From Turritopsis dohrnii (taxonomy: Eukaryota; Cnidaria; Hydrozoa; Anthoathecata; Oceaniidae), in assembly GCA_027922465.2 (NCBI GenBank), contig BQMF02000580.1, positions 1 through 64,000 of the forward strand: a stretch of 64,000 bases of DNA. Direction: 5' to 3'. This document shows, one piece after another, positions 29,162 through 40,393 of this stretch. The translations under genes and the position numbers were made by a program. Each line of letters starts with the position of its first letter. The stretch's first letter is position 1. The notes beneath the pieces are model-generated. The model searched no databases. It saw only the letters and a list, made by a program, of their open reading frames with translations, and had not been told where the DNA came from.

Positions 29162-32100
29162 TCACAGTACCTTCTTTCTGATATTTTCAGTGAAAAATAA
29201 ATTAACGGCTTTCCAGACTTTACTTAAATTTTCGTAAATGAAAAACATTATCAAAAACGAAATAGGATTTAATAATGGATCGATGGTATCGTACGTCACC
29301 AACACCTTTGAAATCGATTCATCATTTTCTATACGATATACGTATAAAACTGAGCGAAGCATATTAATGCCAGCGAAAATGATGAGGAAAGACGTGGAAA
29401 CAGCTTCTAAAATGTTAACCAGACCATCTTTGTAAGGCTTGACTATCAATTGAATGAGCAGGAAAATAATCATAACCGGAAAAACAGTAGCGAGTCGGGA
29501 AATTGGATCGATATGAAAAACGATCAGATACGCGATGATTAGCCTTTGAATGAGAAGCCACGAATTCCAGTAGGCACATGTGTTATGGCCGTTACTTCTG
29601 TACGGCTGTTCAAACAGCTCTGCAATAGATGACTTTAATTTATTTTTCTCCTCACTGACACGGTAACAAACATTTCTGAATGATATCGATATATAATAAA
29701 AGGGTGCAGTTATAGGCACATTCATAAAGAAAAGAAATCGTTCCACAGTAATGAAGTTTTCTCTTAGAAGTTTCAGTGATAAATGTAGCGAAACCGGAAA
29801 AGGTATAACCCAACAAGATATAAATGCAGCTGCAAAGTACTGAGTAAGTCCCCAACATTTTTTTTCTGCGAAGATATAAAGCACATTAACATTGTCCACT
29901 GCTATACAATGAATCATTACCAGCGAGAGCGTTGCTACGTTTTTATATCGCATGCTGACCAAACGCAAGAAACATTTGTAACAGCGACAAAGGAAAGACA
30001 TCTGATCTGGGTGTTGGGGAGATGCGTAGACATCTTTCGGTTGAACTAAAGGTGATGTATCTTCACATGATATGTCCTGGTCATTATTTGTACCGCTTTC
30101 ACATTCTTTCAAATTCTGTATATTACGGTAGTCTAAAGTGTTACCATTTTCCTGTGATATCTTATATAAACAGAAAATATGCAATGATAAAGCTGTAAAG
30201 ATCGCAGGTAAAATCAACCCTGCCGTAAATACGAAATCTTTGAGAACGTATTTCTGAAAATCATTCAAATGTTGTGTTGGGCATAGACGAATAGGTAGCT
30301 TGAATGTTTCCAAGTTGAATGCATCCATGAAAAACGTGTTTATTTTTGAAGTCGAACGCTGAGTTCCCAACTCAATTGTTATTAGCTGTTTCAATTGATA
30401 GAAGCTGACTAGCACATTGAAGATGCCAGACCAGCGGCAGCGGTCATCGTCACTTTCCTTAGACGATGTAATTTCGTTGGGCAGAAAACATTGTAAGTCT
30501 GGCTCAGTTTTGTCACCCTCTCTTTTTATGTCATTGTATTTTCTGAGCTCAATACTTGTATTAGTTTTTTCTGCTTCATGTTGTTCATTATTTCTGAAAA
30601 GTTTTCGACATGTAATGAGGTGGATGATCTTCTTTAAGAAATTTGGAAAGTCTTTTAATTTGTCCAAATATCCAATACCAAGGATATACAAAAATATTGA
30701 AAGGATGAATAAGAGCCAAAAATAAGTTGTGTGTTCACAGGATGATGTTAATATGCATTTATTAGAAAAGTAATCCACTGAATAGCCTTGTTCACATTTA
30801 CTGCATATATTACCATAACGACGTTTGTTACATGTGTTGTATGAGGTGCAACGCTTTGTTTTGTCCGAACAACAATATCCATTGGGACAAGGTAAAAAAT
30901 TTACATTACCAGATTGATTAGAATAACCCCAATAGTTGTCGTTACTGACAATTTTACGATTGCAGGTGCCACCAGTAGGACACTTCTTGCACAAACTTAT
31001 TTCTGAGTTTTTAAATATCAAGTATACATTTCTTATCATTAAGACGTGGCGACGTCTGGAAGTTGCGTCTACAATTTTGACGGCGCTGAGATTGGAGAAT
31101 TTCTTCAAGGAAAAGCTTGTTACTTCGTCATCGATGATATAAGTTCCTTTATCGCATGGTTTGCAGAAATACGTGAAAACAAAACCATCAGTTGCTTTCA
31201 GCTCGTGATGCGGATAACTGTTATTAGAACATGATAAAGATGAATTGATAAAATTTATAGGACTTGAATGAAAATTAACATTTGTATCTACTTCGATTAT
31301 TGGAGATACTATTTTTGAAGTAGTCGCGGTCAGGAAATTTATTACATTCATACTGAAGTTATTGTCATTTCTGTAATAAACAGCTGATTTCGATACTTTA
31401 AAACTTGAATTTGCAACGGTAAAATTTGAATTTATTAATCGAGCACCTTCATGACAGGTTAGTTTTATGTCTGAAAGTGTAGCTGCACCTCCCTCGATAT
31501 CAAATACAATTCCGCTTTTCGAGTGATCCATGGTAAAATTTGTCATCCACAATACAGATTTTACAGTTTTGATCGCCGTTTCAAAAGTGACATTTTTTAT
31601 CACAATGTTTGAAAAATGAAGTTCCAAATTTTTCAACGTAATGGTTCTTTGGTTATGAAACATGAAATTTATTTCCCTCAAATACTCTATATTTCTAGTG
31701 GTTACGAGCATAGCGTCAAATGATTTATTTTTATAATTGTGAACGTGTTTTAAAATTTCTGTGTTTTCTGAAGCGCTAAAGAGTTTTGATGCTTTTGAAT
31801 TGCTAACATGTAAGTTATTAGTGTTAACTTGCCAAACATTTGTAACTCTCAGCATCACATTTATCGATGATATATTTTGCAAAACGATCTTCGAAAGTAA
31901 GGCTTTTCCTGATTCTTCTACCCGCACGCAATCTATACCTGCTGCAGAGTTTACGATCTCTATCTTGGTCATGGTGATATTGCTAACTTCCATTACACGC
32001 AGAAAATCAAATCTTACTCTTGTTTCTTTTATCGTGATGTTCGAGAGCGACAGTGACATTCCATCCCACACGTAAATGCCGCTACTATCCGCTAATCCAT

Positions 32101-34495
32101 TTACGATTTCAAGCCCATTTATACTGATATTGCTAACTCCCAGTACATGCAGAAATTGAGATATTACGATCGTGCCATTTATTGTGATGCTCGAGAATGA
32201 CAGCGACTTTCCATTGAGTACGTCAATGCCAGCACCACCTGCAGATCCATTTCCTACAATCTCAAGTCCGTTTATGCTGGTATTGCTATTTCCAGATAAA
32301 TCCAGATAATTAGACGATACTGTCGTTTCTTTTATAATGATGTTCGAGAGCGACAGCGACATTCCATTCGACACCCTTATGCCGTCACTACCCGCTGACC
32401 CATTTACGATCTTAATTCCGTTCATACTGATAGTGCTAACTTCAGACACATCCAGAAAATTAGACACTACGATCGTGTCTTTTATTGTGATTTTGGAAAA
32501 CGAAAGCGACACTCCATTCGACACCCCTATACCGCCACTACCCGCTAACCCATTTAAGATCTCAATTCTATTCATACTGATATTGCTAACTTCTGACACT
32601 TCCAGAAAAGTAGATATTACAATCGCGTCTATTATTGTGGTGTTTGAGAACGACAGCGACATTCCATTCGACACGCTTATACCGCCACTATTCGCTGACC
32701 CATTTAAGATCTCAATTTCGTTCATCCTGACATTGTTGACTTCTGACACTCCCAGAAAAGTAGATAGTACGATCGCGTCTTTTATTGTGATGCTAGCGAA
32801 GGACAGCGACATTCCATTCCACACGCTTATACCACCACTATTTGCTGACCCGTTTAAGATCTGAATTCCGTTCATACTGATAATCTTAACTCCTGACATA
32901 AACAGAAAATTAGATATTACAATCATATCTTTCATTGTGATGTTCGAGAACAACAGCAACATTGCATTGTATACCCCGATGCCGTCGCTATTTGCTGACC
33001 CATTTACGATCTCAATTTTGTTCATACTGATATTGCTAACTTCCGACATTTCCAGAAAAGTAGATATAACGATTGTGTCTTTTATTTTGATGTTCGAGTG
33101 CGACAGTAGCATTCCATTGTATACCCCAATACCGCCACGATCCGCTAACCCATTTACGATCTCAATTCCGTTCATGCTGATATTGCTAACTTCAGACACA
33201 TCCAGAAAATTAGACATTACGATCGTGTCTATTATTGTGATGTTCGAGAACGACAGCAACACTCCATTCGTCACGCTTATGCAGCCACGATCCGCGGACC
33301 CATTTACGATCTTAATTCCGTTCATACTGATGTTGCTCACATCAAAAACATTCATAAAGTAAAGCCCTACTCTTGTTTCTTTTATTGTGATGGTGGAGAG
33401 CGACGTTGACTTTCCACGTTGAATTAAAAAAACATCATCAATCACTGATGCGTTATTGACTTTAATTTCTTTTACGGTGACATCATAATTACATTCTAAA
33501 CGCACCACTTCCGAACTAACAACAATGTTTTGAATAATCACGTTAGTGATTGAGCATGAATCACTATCTTTCAAAAGTAAAACTCTTTTACAGTTCCCAT
33601 TAAAGATGGTAGCATTGGATACACTGTAATTTCCTCCATTTATGTAAAGCAAGTTCGAATTTCCATAGATGTTCTTCATTGCTAATCTGTAAATGGTGCT
33701 GTTAGAATCTACAACGTCAATAAAACCTTTGGAATCTTGGATCAATATATCATATATTTTAAGAAATTTCACTTTTTGCGCCCGAATTATGTGATCGCTC
33801 GGCTGGTTCTTGAATTGGCTTCCACTTAAAATGAAAATATCGATGTTGGTGATGTTGATAGGCGAATTCGTCACAAATGTTGAGTTTGTAATTTTCGCAG
33901 TGACATTTCTATAAGGATTGACGTGATGACCTGTTATGGTTATTCCACTGGAATTAAACGTACTACTATGAATGAAAATCGTTGTATGAATGGCAAGCTT
34001 TACCGTGAAAAACATTTGACTTGCCATTGACTCAATGAAGCACTTGGTAATTACAATGTAAACTGCTTCTGGATTACATTCTTCATGTATTAAAGTGATG
34101 TTCAAAATATGGACGCTATCTATGCTGATACTGATTCTTTTAGATCCACTCTTTGAAGTAAATGCTGCAATTTTCCTGTTCGATGTTAAAGTCGGGAGAC
34201 ATCCATGTCTTTCTGTTCCTTTAACAATGATGTCTCGCGATAAGGAAATTGTTTCATCGATCATGTGATTGCCACAGTCATTCAAGATGATCACTGTGCG
34301 ATTTGACTCCTGCTTTTGTTGGTAGGCGTAGCCCAGGGTATTACAGGGATTGCTGAAGTTTCCACAGTTTTTAATGTCTTTACCATTCACTGATGTGAAA
34401 ACGTGAACGTCCTGACCTAAAGAAAGTGATGTCTTTAAACTGAAGGTAAGATAGATTATCACAGAAATAGAAACCTTATGCCTTAAGGTTAGCAC
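29162..34495 (-). CDS. Giant membrane protein: repeat ectodomain, Cys-rich module, multi-pass C-terminal domain (paralog A)
   Basis: A single uninterrupted frame of 1777 aa. Residues 1-27 form a signal peptide. The ectodomain is beta-rich with very many Asn-x-Ser/Thr glycosylation sites; residues about 380-880 hold ten 50-residue repeats built on SNISMNGIEIVNGSA, suggesting a parallel beta-helix. A Cys-rich module (about 1170-1255; CPTGGTC, CPNGYCC, GNICSKCEQGYS) precedes the membrane. About nine hydrophobic segments follow between 1257 and 1757, with a long cytoplasmic loop (about 1276-1415) and a conserved-looking region CAYWNSWLLIQRLIIAYL before the last three. A surface receptor or adhesion role is inferred; the family has no function known to me. 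The lack of introns in a gene this long is unusual for an animal and suggests retrogene or expansion history. The paralog lies at 51186-55646. Confidence 0.88.
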   Translation of the reverse strand: MLTLRHKVSISVIIYLTFSLKTSLSLGQDVHVFTSVNGKDIKNCGNFSNPCNTLGYAYQQKQESNRTVIILNDCGNHMIDETISLSRDIIVKGTERHGCLPTLTSNRKIAAFTSKSGSKRISISIDSVHILNITLIHEECNPEAVYIVITKCFIESMASQMFFTVKLAIHTTIFIHSSTFNSSGITITGHHVNPYRNVTAKITNSTFVTNSPINITNIDIFILSGSQFKNQPSDHIIRAQKVKFLKIYDILIQDSKGFIDVVDSNSTIYRLAMKNIYGNSNLLYINGGNYSVSNATIFNGNCKRVLLLKDSDSCSITNVIIQNIVVSSEVVRLECNYDVTVKEIKVNNASVIDDVFLIQRGKSTSLSTITIKETRVGLYFMNVFDVSNISMNGIKIVNGSADRGCISVTNGVLLSFSNITIIDTIVMSNFLDVSEVSNISMNGIEIVNGLADRGGIGVYNGMLLSHSNIKIKDTIVISTFLEMSEVSNISMNKIEIVNGSANSDGIGVYNAMLLLFSNITMKDMIVISNFLFMSGVKIISMNGIQILNGSANSGGISVWNGMSLSFASITIKDAIVLSTFLGVSEVNNVRMNEIEILNGSANSGGISVSNGMSLSFSNTTIIDAIVISTFLEVSEVSNISMNRIEILNGLAGSGGIGVSNGVSLSFSKITIKDTIVVSNFLDVSEVSTISMNGIKIVNGSAGSDGIRVSNGMSLSLSNIIIKETTVSSNYLDLSGNSNTSINGLEIVGNGSAGGAGIDVLNGKSLSFSSITINGTIVISQFLHVLGVSNISINGLEIVNGLADSSGIYVWDGMSLSLSNITIKETRVRFDFLRVMEVSNITMTKIEIVNSAAGIDCVRVEESGKALLSKIVLQNISSINVMLRVTNVWQVNTNNLHVSNSKASKLFSASENTEILKHVHNYKNKSFDAMLVTTRNIEYLREINFMFHNQRTITLKNLELHFSNIVIKNVTFETAIKTVKSVLWMTNFTMDHSKSGIVFDIEGGAATLSDIKLTCHEGARLINSNFTVANSSFKVSKSAVYYRNDNNFSMNVINFLTATTSKIVSPIIEVDTNVNFHSSPINFINSSLSCSNNSYPHHELKATDGFVFTYFCKPCDKGTYIIDDEVTSFSLKKFSNLSAVKIVDATSRRRHVLMIRNVYLIFKNSEISLCKKCPTGGTCNRKIVSNDNYWGYSNQSGNVNFLPCPNGYCCSDKTKRCTSYNTCNKRRYGNICSKCEQGYSVDYFSNKCILTSSCEHTTYFWLLFILSIFLYILGIGYLDKLKDFPNFLKKIIHLITCRKLFRNNEQHEAEKTNTSIELRKYNDIKREGDKTEPDLQCFLPNEITSSKESDDDRCRWSGIFNVLVSFYQLKQLITIELGTQRSTSKINTFFMDAFNLETFKLPIRLCPTQHLNDFQKYVLKDFVFTAGLILPAIFTALSLHIFCLYKISQENGNTLDYRNIQNLKECESGTNNDQDISCEDTSPLVQPKDVYASPQHPDQMSFLCRCYKCFLRLVSMRYKNVATLSLVMIHCIAVDNVNVLYIFAEKKCWGLTQYFAAAFISCWVIPFPVSLHLSLKLLRENFITVERFLFFMNVPITAPFYYISISFRNVCYRVSEEKNKLKSSIAELFEQPYRSNGHNTCAYWNSWLLIQRLIIAYLIVFHIDPISRLATVFPVMIIFLLIQLIVKPYKDGLVNILEAVSTSFLIIFAGINMLRSVLYVYRIENDESISKVLVTYDTIDPLLNPISFLIMFFIYENLSKVWKAVNLFFTENIRKKVL
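31870..33370 (-). repeat. In-frame 150-bp tandem repeat array (10 units) in the large gene
   Basis: Words such as CATTTACGATCTCAATTCCG recur every 150 bp (for example at 32401, 32551, 32701, 33001, 33151 and 33301). Every unit keeps the frame and encodes 50 residues. The paralog has four units, so copy number has changed by six since the duplication. Confidence 0.92.
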
Positions 34496-35039
34496 AAAAG
34501 AAAACTAAGATTTAACGTAAAACTTCATTATTCCTTAGATCATTAAATTATGAAGACAAAGCGTTCAAGAATTAATGCTAAGAATCAAAGTTTCTGATTG
34601 TTAACCGGAAATAAAAAGATGACAAAAAAGGGTGAAAATAACTGCGACGTTACACACAGAAAGACTGACTCGCTGACCCCTCACGTGGAAATCCTTAACC
34701 AAGGGAAGAAATTTTTAGGTACGCATTTCGCAGATCAATATAATATTGATAATTACAGACTCTGATTAACTGTGCACATATTCGAGAATGAGTAAATGTC
34801 CTGATTACCATCCATTATAATTAGTACAACCAGAAACCATTGACAAATTGTTTACAAAAGCTCTAGAATCAAGTCTTAGTAATCACTCTATACATTCACG
34901 TAAAGTACACGTCAATGGGCTTACATGCTCAACTAAAAAAGGTGAAACGAAACCTTTTGCTTCTGCATTAAAATTTGGGAACGGTTACTTTGAATAAGGA
35001 TTCGTCACGTAAGATCACACAAAAGTCTATGACAGTAGC
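34496..35039. other. 5' flank of paralog A, non-coding
   Basis: No gene. The part at 34640-34745 matches 56120-56240 upstream of paralog B, including ACGTGGAAATCCTTAACCAA, and marks the end of the duplicated block. Alignment is lost after about 34745. Confidence 0.6.
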
Positions 35040-35290
35040 GTTGCCGTGACGTCATTTTTTAATCTATCACGAGGAATCGTTGTATTGCATTCCCAATCGA
35101 ACGCGACGTTTTCGGGGATATATTTCGAGAACCAATAGGGATAACTGACGTTTTTAGGTTCCGCGATAAAAGCGATGGGGCGACGAAAGTTTTGGGTTTA
35201 AATATTTTTAGTACTGCCACTATGACGACATCAAAATCTTTGACCACTGATATCTCTCTTAACGGTTTATAACCTGCAACGTGCACGTTA
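35040..35290 (+). mobile_element. Helitron-family fragment
   Basis: GTATTGCATTCCCAATCGAA followed by CGCGACGTTTTC and AACCAATAGGGATAAC resembles the interior of the two Helitrons (13540-13600, 27300-27360) and, in reverse, 42680-42760. No ends are preserved. Confidence 0.55.
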
Positions 35291-36596
35291 TGGATTCAGT
35301 CAGCCCATAGTCTTCTTTTGACTTTGGTAAGCTGGTCGTCAGTTGATGAGATTAAGTGCAGTTAAACGAAAGCAACCAAATGTAAGTGAAATTTTTAATG
35401 TCTGTCCTGTAAGCATAAACGCCATCAAAACTGAAAACGGGCATGACAACTCGATGAACATCTGATGTTTTAAGTGCTTAGGAAACTTGCTGCTTTGTTT
35501 TTCAAAAAAGCAAAACACATGTATAGTTTGTTTACTACATTCATGTACAAACACGGCTGAATGCTTCGGTGACCTTTCAAATTTTAATGATCGCTATCAT
35601 AAATAAAGCTATCTCTTATGTCTGAACTTTTAGAATTTTCAGGAGCTTGGATGCACACATCGTAGATGTTTTATGAATACTAAAACATCGTGCGTAAAAG
35701 TTGTTTTGTTGAAATAATAAGAACAATAGGCTTTCGTTGAAATGTGAGTTATACATGCAATGTAACACTTATTTCAAAAGAACAAGATTTTTTGAAGGAC
35801 ACAAGGTAGCAATTATGGAAAAAATAATCTTTGTTCAACTCTTCTATAGAATTATATGTTCAACCCCCGTTTTAATACATACTATGGTCGTATTTTTTAT
35901 GTTTTATATTTTTTAATTTATGTTATAATGAATAAAGTTCTATTTCGGGAAGTCTGTAAGGAATGACTTCTCTTTTATTGAACAATGCCAAATTATCACG
36001 ATAAAAGATCATTTCTATAATACAGTGTGTTTCAAAACTTTGGCTTCAAAAATTTTCATCGCATTTTTGAAGAAAATATCCAATTAATTTTTATAAATTT
36101 TATATCGATGGAATCCTTATATTTTAGTCTTTCTCGTGATGTAATTTTTGTAGGAAATGGAAAAGTTGAAGAAGAGGAAATCGAAAATAAAGTTATTTGG
36201 ATTTGAGAATAATCAGAAGAAAATAAAGAAGAAGATTAAAAATAATCTTTTTCTATCCCACTTTGAAAGATCTAAAACATGTGAAAAGAACCGCTTCTTT
36301 AATAGAACTTTTTCCGAATTTCTGTTTGAATACCGTTTTAATGCCTTGCTACCAAGATTTGCCTCGTTTCTATACACTCTATCGTTTCCCTAATTACATT
36401 TCTTGTTAAGATTTCCATGAATGATTAATCTTGTTCATTTCGGCGGCGTATCTGTCTATCTGTCTTATATGTCTAAAAGATAACATTCTAGCCTGTGATG
36501 TAAATTGTTGACAGGCTAAAGCTGAACCAGAAGCGTGTAAAAACAATATGGCAACGTAGATGGAGGTCGTGCTTGTGTTTTATGCTTTATGCATTT
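35291..36596. other. Non-coding stretch
   Basis: No supported gene. A 78-aa Lys-rich frame at 36157-36393 is low-complexity. The ATCCAATTAATTTTTATAAA word at about 36079 belongs to the dispersed family also seen near 15560 and 57760. Confidence 0.5.
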
Positions 36597-36598
36597 AT

Positions 36599-37232
36599 CC
36601 CAGTTTAACACACGACGTCAATACAACGTTGTTTTAATGTCGTGCTAACGTCGCAACCAAAAAACGACTATTAACCGACGTCAAGAAAACGTCGGGGTTG
36701 GTTGAAAGAAAACAATATTTAAAATCATTTATTTACTTACAGCCAATTCTGAAGTTCAAAATTAAGAAAGATTAAGAAAGAAATGAAAAACGATGGTTCA
36801 TGAACTGTAACTGCAAACAAAGTTTAAAGCGATGTTTTAAAAAGCAAGTAAAAATTACATTGCATTTGTTCGTTGATTTCGTCATTTTGTCGATATTATC
36901 TCGATATTAAGTTGATGATTTTGATATTAGTCAAATATATTCGGAGATATCAAGGCGCCGTAGTGTAGTGGTTATCACAGTCAGAATTCAAGCGTGAGGT
37001 CAGGGTTCGATTCCCGCTAGTGACTTTTCATTGGCTGTCATAACCTTTCGTCGTCAATTCGACCATGCTTCAGCGTCAATGCTACGATGCAATGATGTCT
37101 GTTCAATCGTCGTTTTGGCGTCAAAATCCAACGTTGTTTTACTGTTTCTATTTCGACCATTAAACGACCATCATGTGACGATGGAATATGACGTCGAAAC
37201 AACGTTGAAACAACGTCTTTGTGCTTAATGGG
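36599..37232. mobile_element. Inverted-repeat element built of ACGTTG/GACGTC words, containing a tRNA-like block
   Basis: One end reads CCCAGTTTAACACACGACGT and the reverse complement of the other reads CCCATTAAGCACAAAGACGT, an imperfect inverted repeat. ACAACGTT, GACGTC and related words recur in both halves. The middle contains a Pol III promoter-like tRNA-derived block (36954-37025). The target duplication is not clear (possibly AT). It is non-autonomous. Confidence 0.6.
36954..37025 (+). ncRNA. tRNA-like block with Pol III A and B boxes
   Basis: The A-box-like TAGTGTAGTGG (36961-36971) and a perfect B box GGTTCGATTCC (about 37004-37014) are spaced as in a tRNA. The acceptor and anticodon arms do not pair, so this is a tRNA-derived SINE-type head rather than a working tRNA gene. 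Confidence 0.55.
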
Positions 37233-37399
37233 ATCTGGAAATGTTGGAAAAGTTGCTCAGATCGTAACATAATCAAAGAGCTGCATAAGATCTGTCAAGA
37301 GACAGGACTATTGTTTGTATAATAGAATATACGTAATTTACAGTCGAATTTTGAGAACTGATGTGCAGTTGTTGATAATATCACAACATTAATATTACG

Positions 37400-38010
37400 C
37401 TATATCAAAAGACTCAAGATTTGCATTTACTCGATGGTTATGATGGTTATTGCCATGGAATTGTACTGCTGTAAAAGGAGGAGGTGTATACAACGACATA
37501 TGAAAGAAAATTGTGAAGACAAGATAATTGAATGAAAATATCATGGATTGAGATATTTCAAAACCAAACAAAACCAAACAAACATCCACCACATTGGACA
37601 TCGCAAGTTTCCAAAAGATACAAAAGAAACACAATCACAGGAGCCCTACACCGTGCAAGAAAGATAAGTACAAACTTTGAAGCAGAAAAGTAAATAATTT
37701 AGGAGAAATACCGGAAAGCAGGGTTCCCGGTCCGCTTCAAAGAAAGTTCTAAAAAGCTAAAAAGGCAAAAATCCCCATCCATCTTTCCTAGTATACGAGG
37801 GCAAATGCCCGTGTGGTGAAGGCTATATGGGAGAGACGAAACGAAATGTTGAAATACGATGGCAAGAGCACGAGAATATCAACAAGGATTCAGAACCAGC
37901 CGACACTTAAGAAAATTTCCAGACCACGTCTGTACCTGGAGAATAATTATGGCAGCACCAACCAGTCTTAGAACGCGTAGAAACTTAGAAGGAGGTTTAC
38001 CCAGCCGGCA
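37400..38010 (+). pseudogene. Penelope-like element 3' remnant with GIY-YIG segment
   Basis: Plus-strand frames, shifted several times, read PPHWTSQVSKRYKRNTITGA, then YRKAGFPVRFKES (about 37700-37750), then the GIY-YIG-like VYEGKCPCGEGYMGETKRNV (about 37790-37850) with EIRWQEHEN after it. This is the C-terminal RT extension and endonuclease of a Penelope-like element. An in-frame TAA near 37909 and several shifts inactivate it. Confidence 0.72.
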
Positions 38011-39880
38011 CATTTGTTAAAAAATCTCTGCGAAGGAGTACATTTCTATATAAATATACACACAATTTCAATAAAAATTCTCTCCGTCACAGTGTCTTTT
38101 TGATGATTTTGCCGACTGGGTAATTGCCAAATCGAGACCGACATTAAACGAACAACAGGAAAATCAAACATTAAAAAATAATCGCAATGACATGTTTTAT
38201 CAAACTAAAAATGAATTCAAAACATGCCAAGTTTAAGTTAGGGAAATCTTTGAACCACTTTGTTGTTTTCTTGTCACTTAGTAATATGAACTTATCTTTT
38301 TCATTCCACAGTGGGACTATTAAAATAATCCCGAAAATGAACTCTGTAATCTGTCTGTAATATTTATTTTCATACTTGTGAGCTAATCCTTCTTTCAATT
38401 ATCCTTCTTTTTTCATTTAATTTAATTTCTTTTATTTAAATAAGTTTAATTGTGCTGTATTGTTCTGTATTGTCCTTATTGTTGTTTATTATTATTAATC
38501 GTCATATCCTGTATCTATATCCTTTGTCAAACATCCTTTTGCAAAGTCCATTCATAGCTGATATTCTGTCATCACGGTATAATTAGAGTTTCCCATTAGT
38601 TTTTAAAAGAATATCTGACTTCAATTACACGTTAGACGTTTATAAGAAGGTTAATAAACCTTCTTTAATCGTTCCAATGTAATCTATGAATAAGTCATCA
38701 TTTCGTTAATCAATACGTTTAAAACGATCTTTATTTAACACGGAAATCCTTTGTGATCTGATGTTAGTCGGAGGTCCTCATGAATTCATAAATTGATAAA
38801 AATGTTTGTTTGTACATAATGTGCAATGCGAGATATATTTTTGATTTTTCTGAAGATATATTCTTTTCGAAAAATACACAATGATAACGACAACAAGATG
38901 CCCTTACAGGCAAAGGGATTTCTGCTAAATCAGCTGAAGTATGAAAAATGAATGATATTTTGAAATTTGCATGATTGAATGGTTGTATGCTTTCTACAAT
39001 ACAAAATTAAATTTCTAATTATGTACTACCCAGGGCATTGTGAATACATCATTGACATGTTCGTTGGTGTAAAATAATATTAAGGGTATGTGGATTTTTT
39101 CAGATATCGTAATCAGTTTGCACTTAATTAATAATCTCAAAACGTTCTTAATTTGATATGTGCTGTAAATCTTCCGAGCAGACGTCCTAAATCACAAGCA
39201 CAGAAAAGAGTATATATTTATACATAGATTTTGGCCATGCGCGAAAACGTCCGTATATACCAAAAACTGATATCAGAATCTTCTGGTTTAGTTTGATCAA
39301 CAACATGGCATGCACGATCTAAATTGACATTCAAGACCTGTTTACAAAAGGTCTTTAAGAAATTCAAAAAAAGGTTGAATGATTTTTAGACATGACATTA
39401 TCTTTCTTCATTACATATGCACCCCAGCACACTGTAAAAATGTAATTAACACTATGCAAAACTTTATTGTTCACTGTTATGATTGACTGACCATTAAAGC
39501 TTAAAGCTCTGTTGAAACGAAGGAATTTGCTTTTTTCCAACCCGCAGAAATGTCTTCAGCTTGCGATTCTTACATCATTGAAAAGCTGACTAAATTTTCT
39601 CTCCAACAGTGTAAAAATTATCATGATAATCTAGCTATTTCGGTTTTAAATTTAATTTGAATTGTGCGTAACTTAACAGTTTTTAAGTCTCGCACTGTAT
39701 ACACATCACCAATGAACTTAATTACATCTGAATGACATAAAACATCCTTTATTTTGGGGATTCAAAATAAGATTAAGTTTATATTTATCTTTTCAGATAT
39801 CACAGTGATTACGTACGAAAATCAGATGTATACTCTAAACATTTACATTTATATGTACTTCCAATCTTCTTAATTATGAA
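38011..39880. other. Non-coding stretch
   Basis: No gene seen. At 38884-38935 a diverged copy of the first part of the 1.21-kb tandem unit occurs (CAACAAGATGCCCTTACAGG). Confidence 0.5.
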
Positions 39881-39884
39881 CGGA

Positions 39885-40290
39885 CTTCCCAATATTGAAA
39901 ACACGAAGAGTAACCAAAGGTTTACCAAAATCAGCACATACATATAACTGAAAGGAAAAATTTGCATTGTGTTGCATGGTGTGCAATATTTTGAAATTAC
40001 AAACAGTTGTAAGATCTCTAACTTTGCTATTGTGATTAGGAAAGCCATTTGTAATAAGGGACATTGACAGAATAACTGAAAAACTGACCAATAACAAAAG
40101 GTTAATCAACAAAAGCATACACTGGGGTAAAGGACATACACATTTTTTTGATTTTAATTTTTTCAGCAGAACAAAAGAAAAAGAAAAACCATAGCCGGTT
40201 GTAATAGACTCCTTGCTTTTGCACAAATGCAATAATGAGACACAGAAAACAATTGGAATAAATACTGTATATTGACGTGCATGCGACCAT
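39885..40290. repeat. Dispersed repeat, copy 1
   Basis: It matches 57790-58140 over several hundred bp in the same orientation, including the identical words AAAGCCATTTGTAATAAGGG and ACATTGACAGAATAACTGAA. The ends are not defined. A shared TTTTTTTGATTTT, then CAGCAGA and GCCGGTTGTAA, lies at the 3' side. No coding content. Confidence 0.7.
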
Positions 40291-40393
40291 TATGAAGGTA
40301 AAATGCTTCTTTTTTTTATCGACATTCTCTACATGAGACTTGAAGCCGAAATCGATTCAGCATGCCCTTCAAATTTCAGAGTTTTGCTTACAT

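Larger units (their letters stand above)
22120..34745. repeat. Segmental duplication, copy A (with later TE insertions)
   Basis: Flanks and the large gene match copy B (about 48335-56250) in the same orientation: 22120-22510 with 48335-48880, 23160-23310 with 49640-49850, 28035-28260 with 49870-50090, 28680-29160 with 50580-51180, and 34640-34745 with 56120-56240. The copy A excess is accounted for by a Harbinger MITE, the zinc-finger and P-element relics and a Helitron. Confidence 0.8.

Noticed and set aside
31761..33362. Long plus-strand frames with repeated SDIPFDTLIP-type residues
   Set aside because: Antisense shadows of the 150-bp in-frame repeat of the large minus-strand gene; periodicity keeps them open.
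36954..37025. Functional tRNA gene
   Set aside because: A and B boxes are present, but the acceptor and anticodon stems do not pair.
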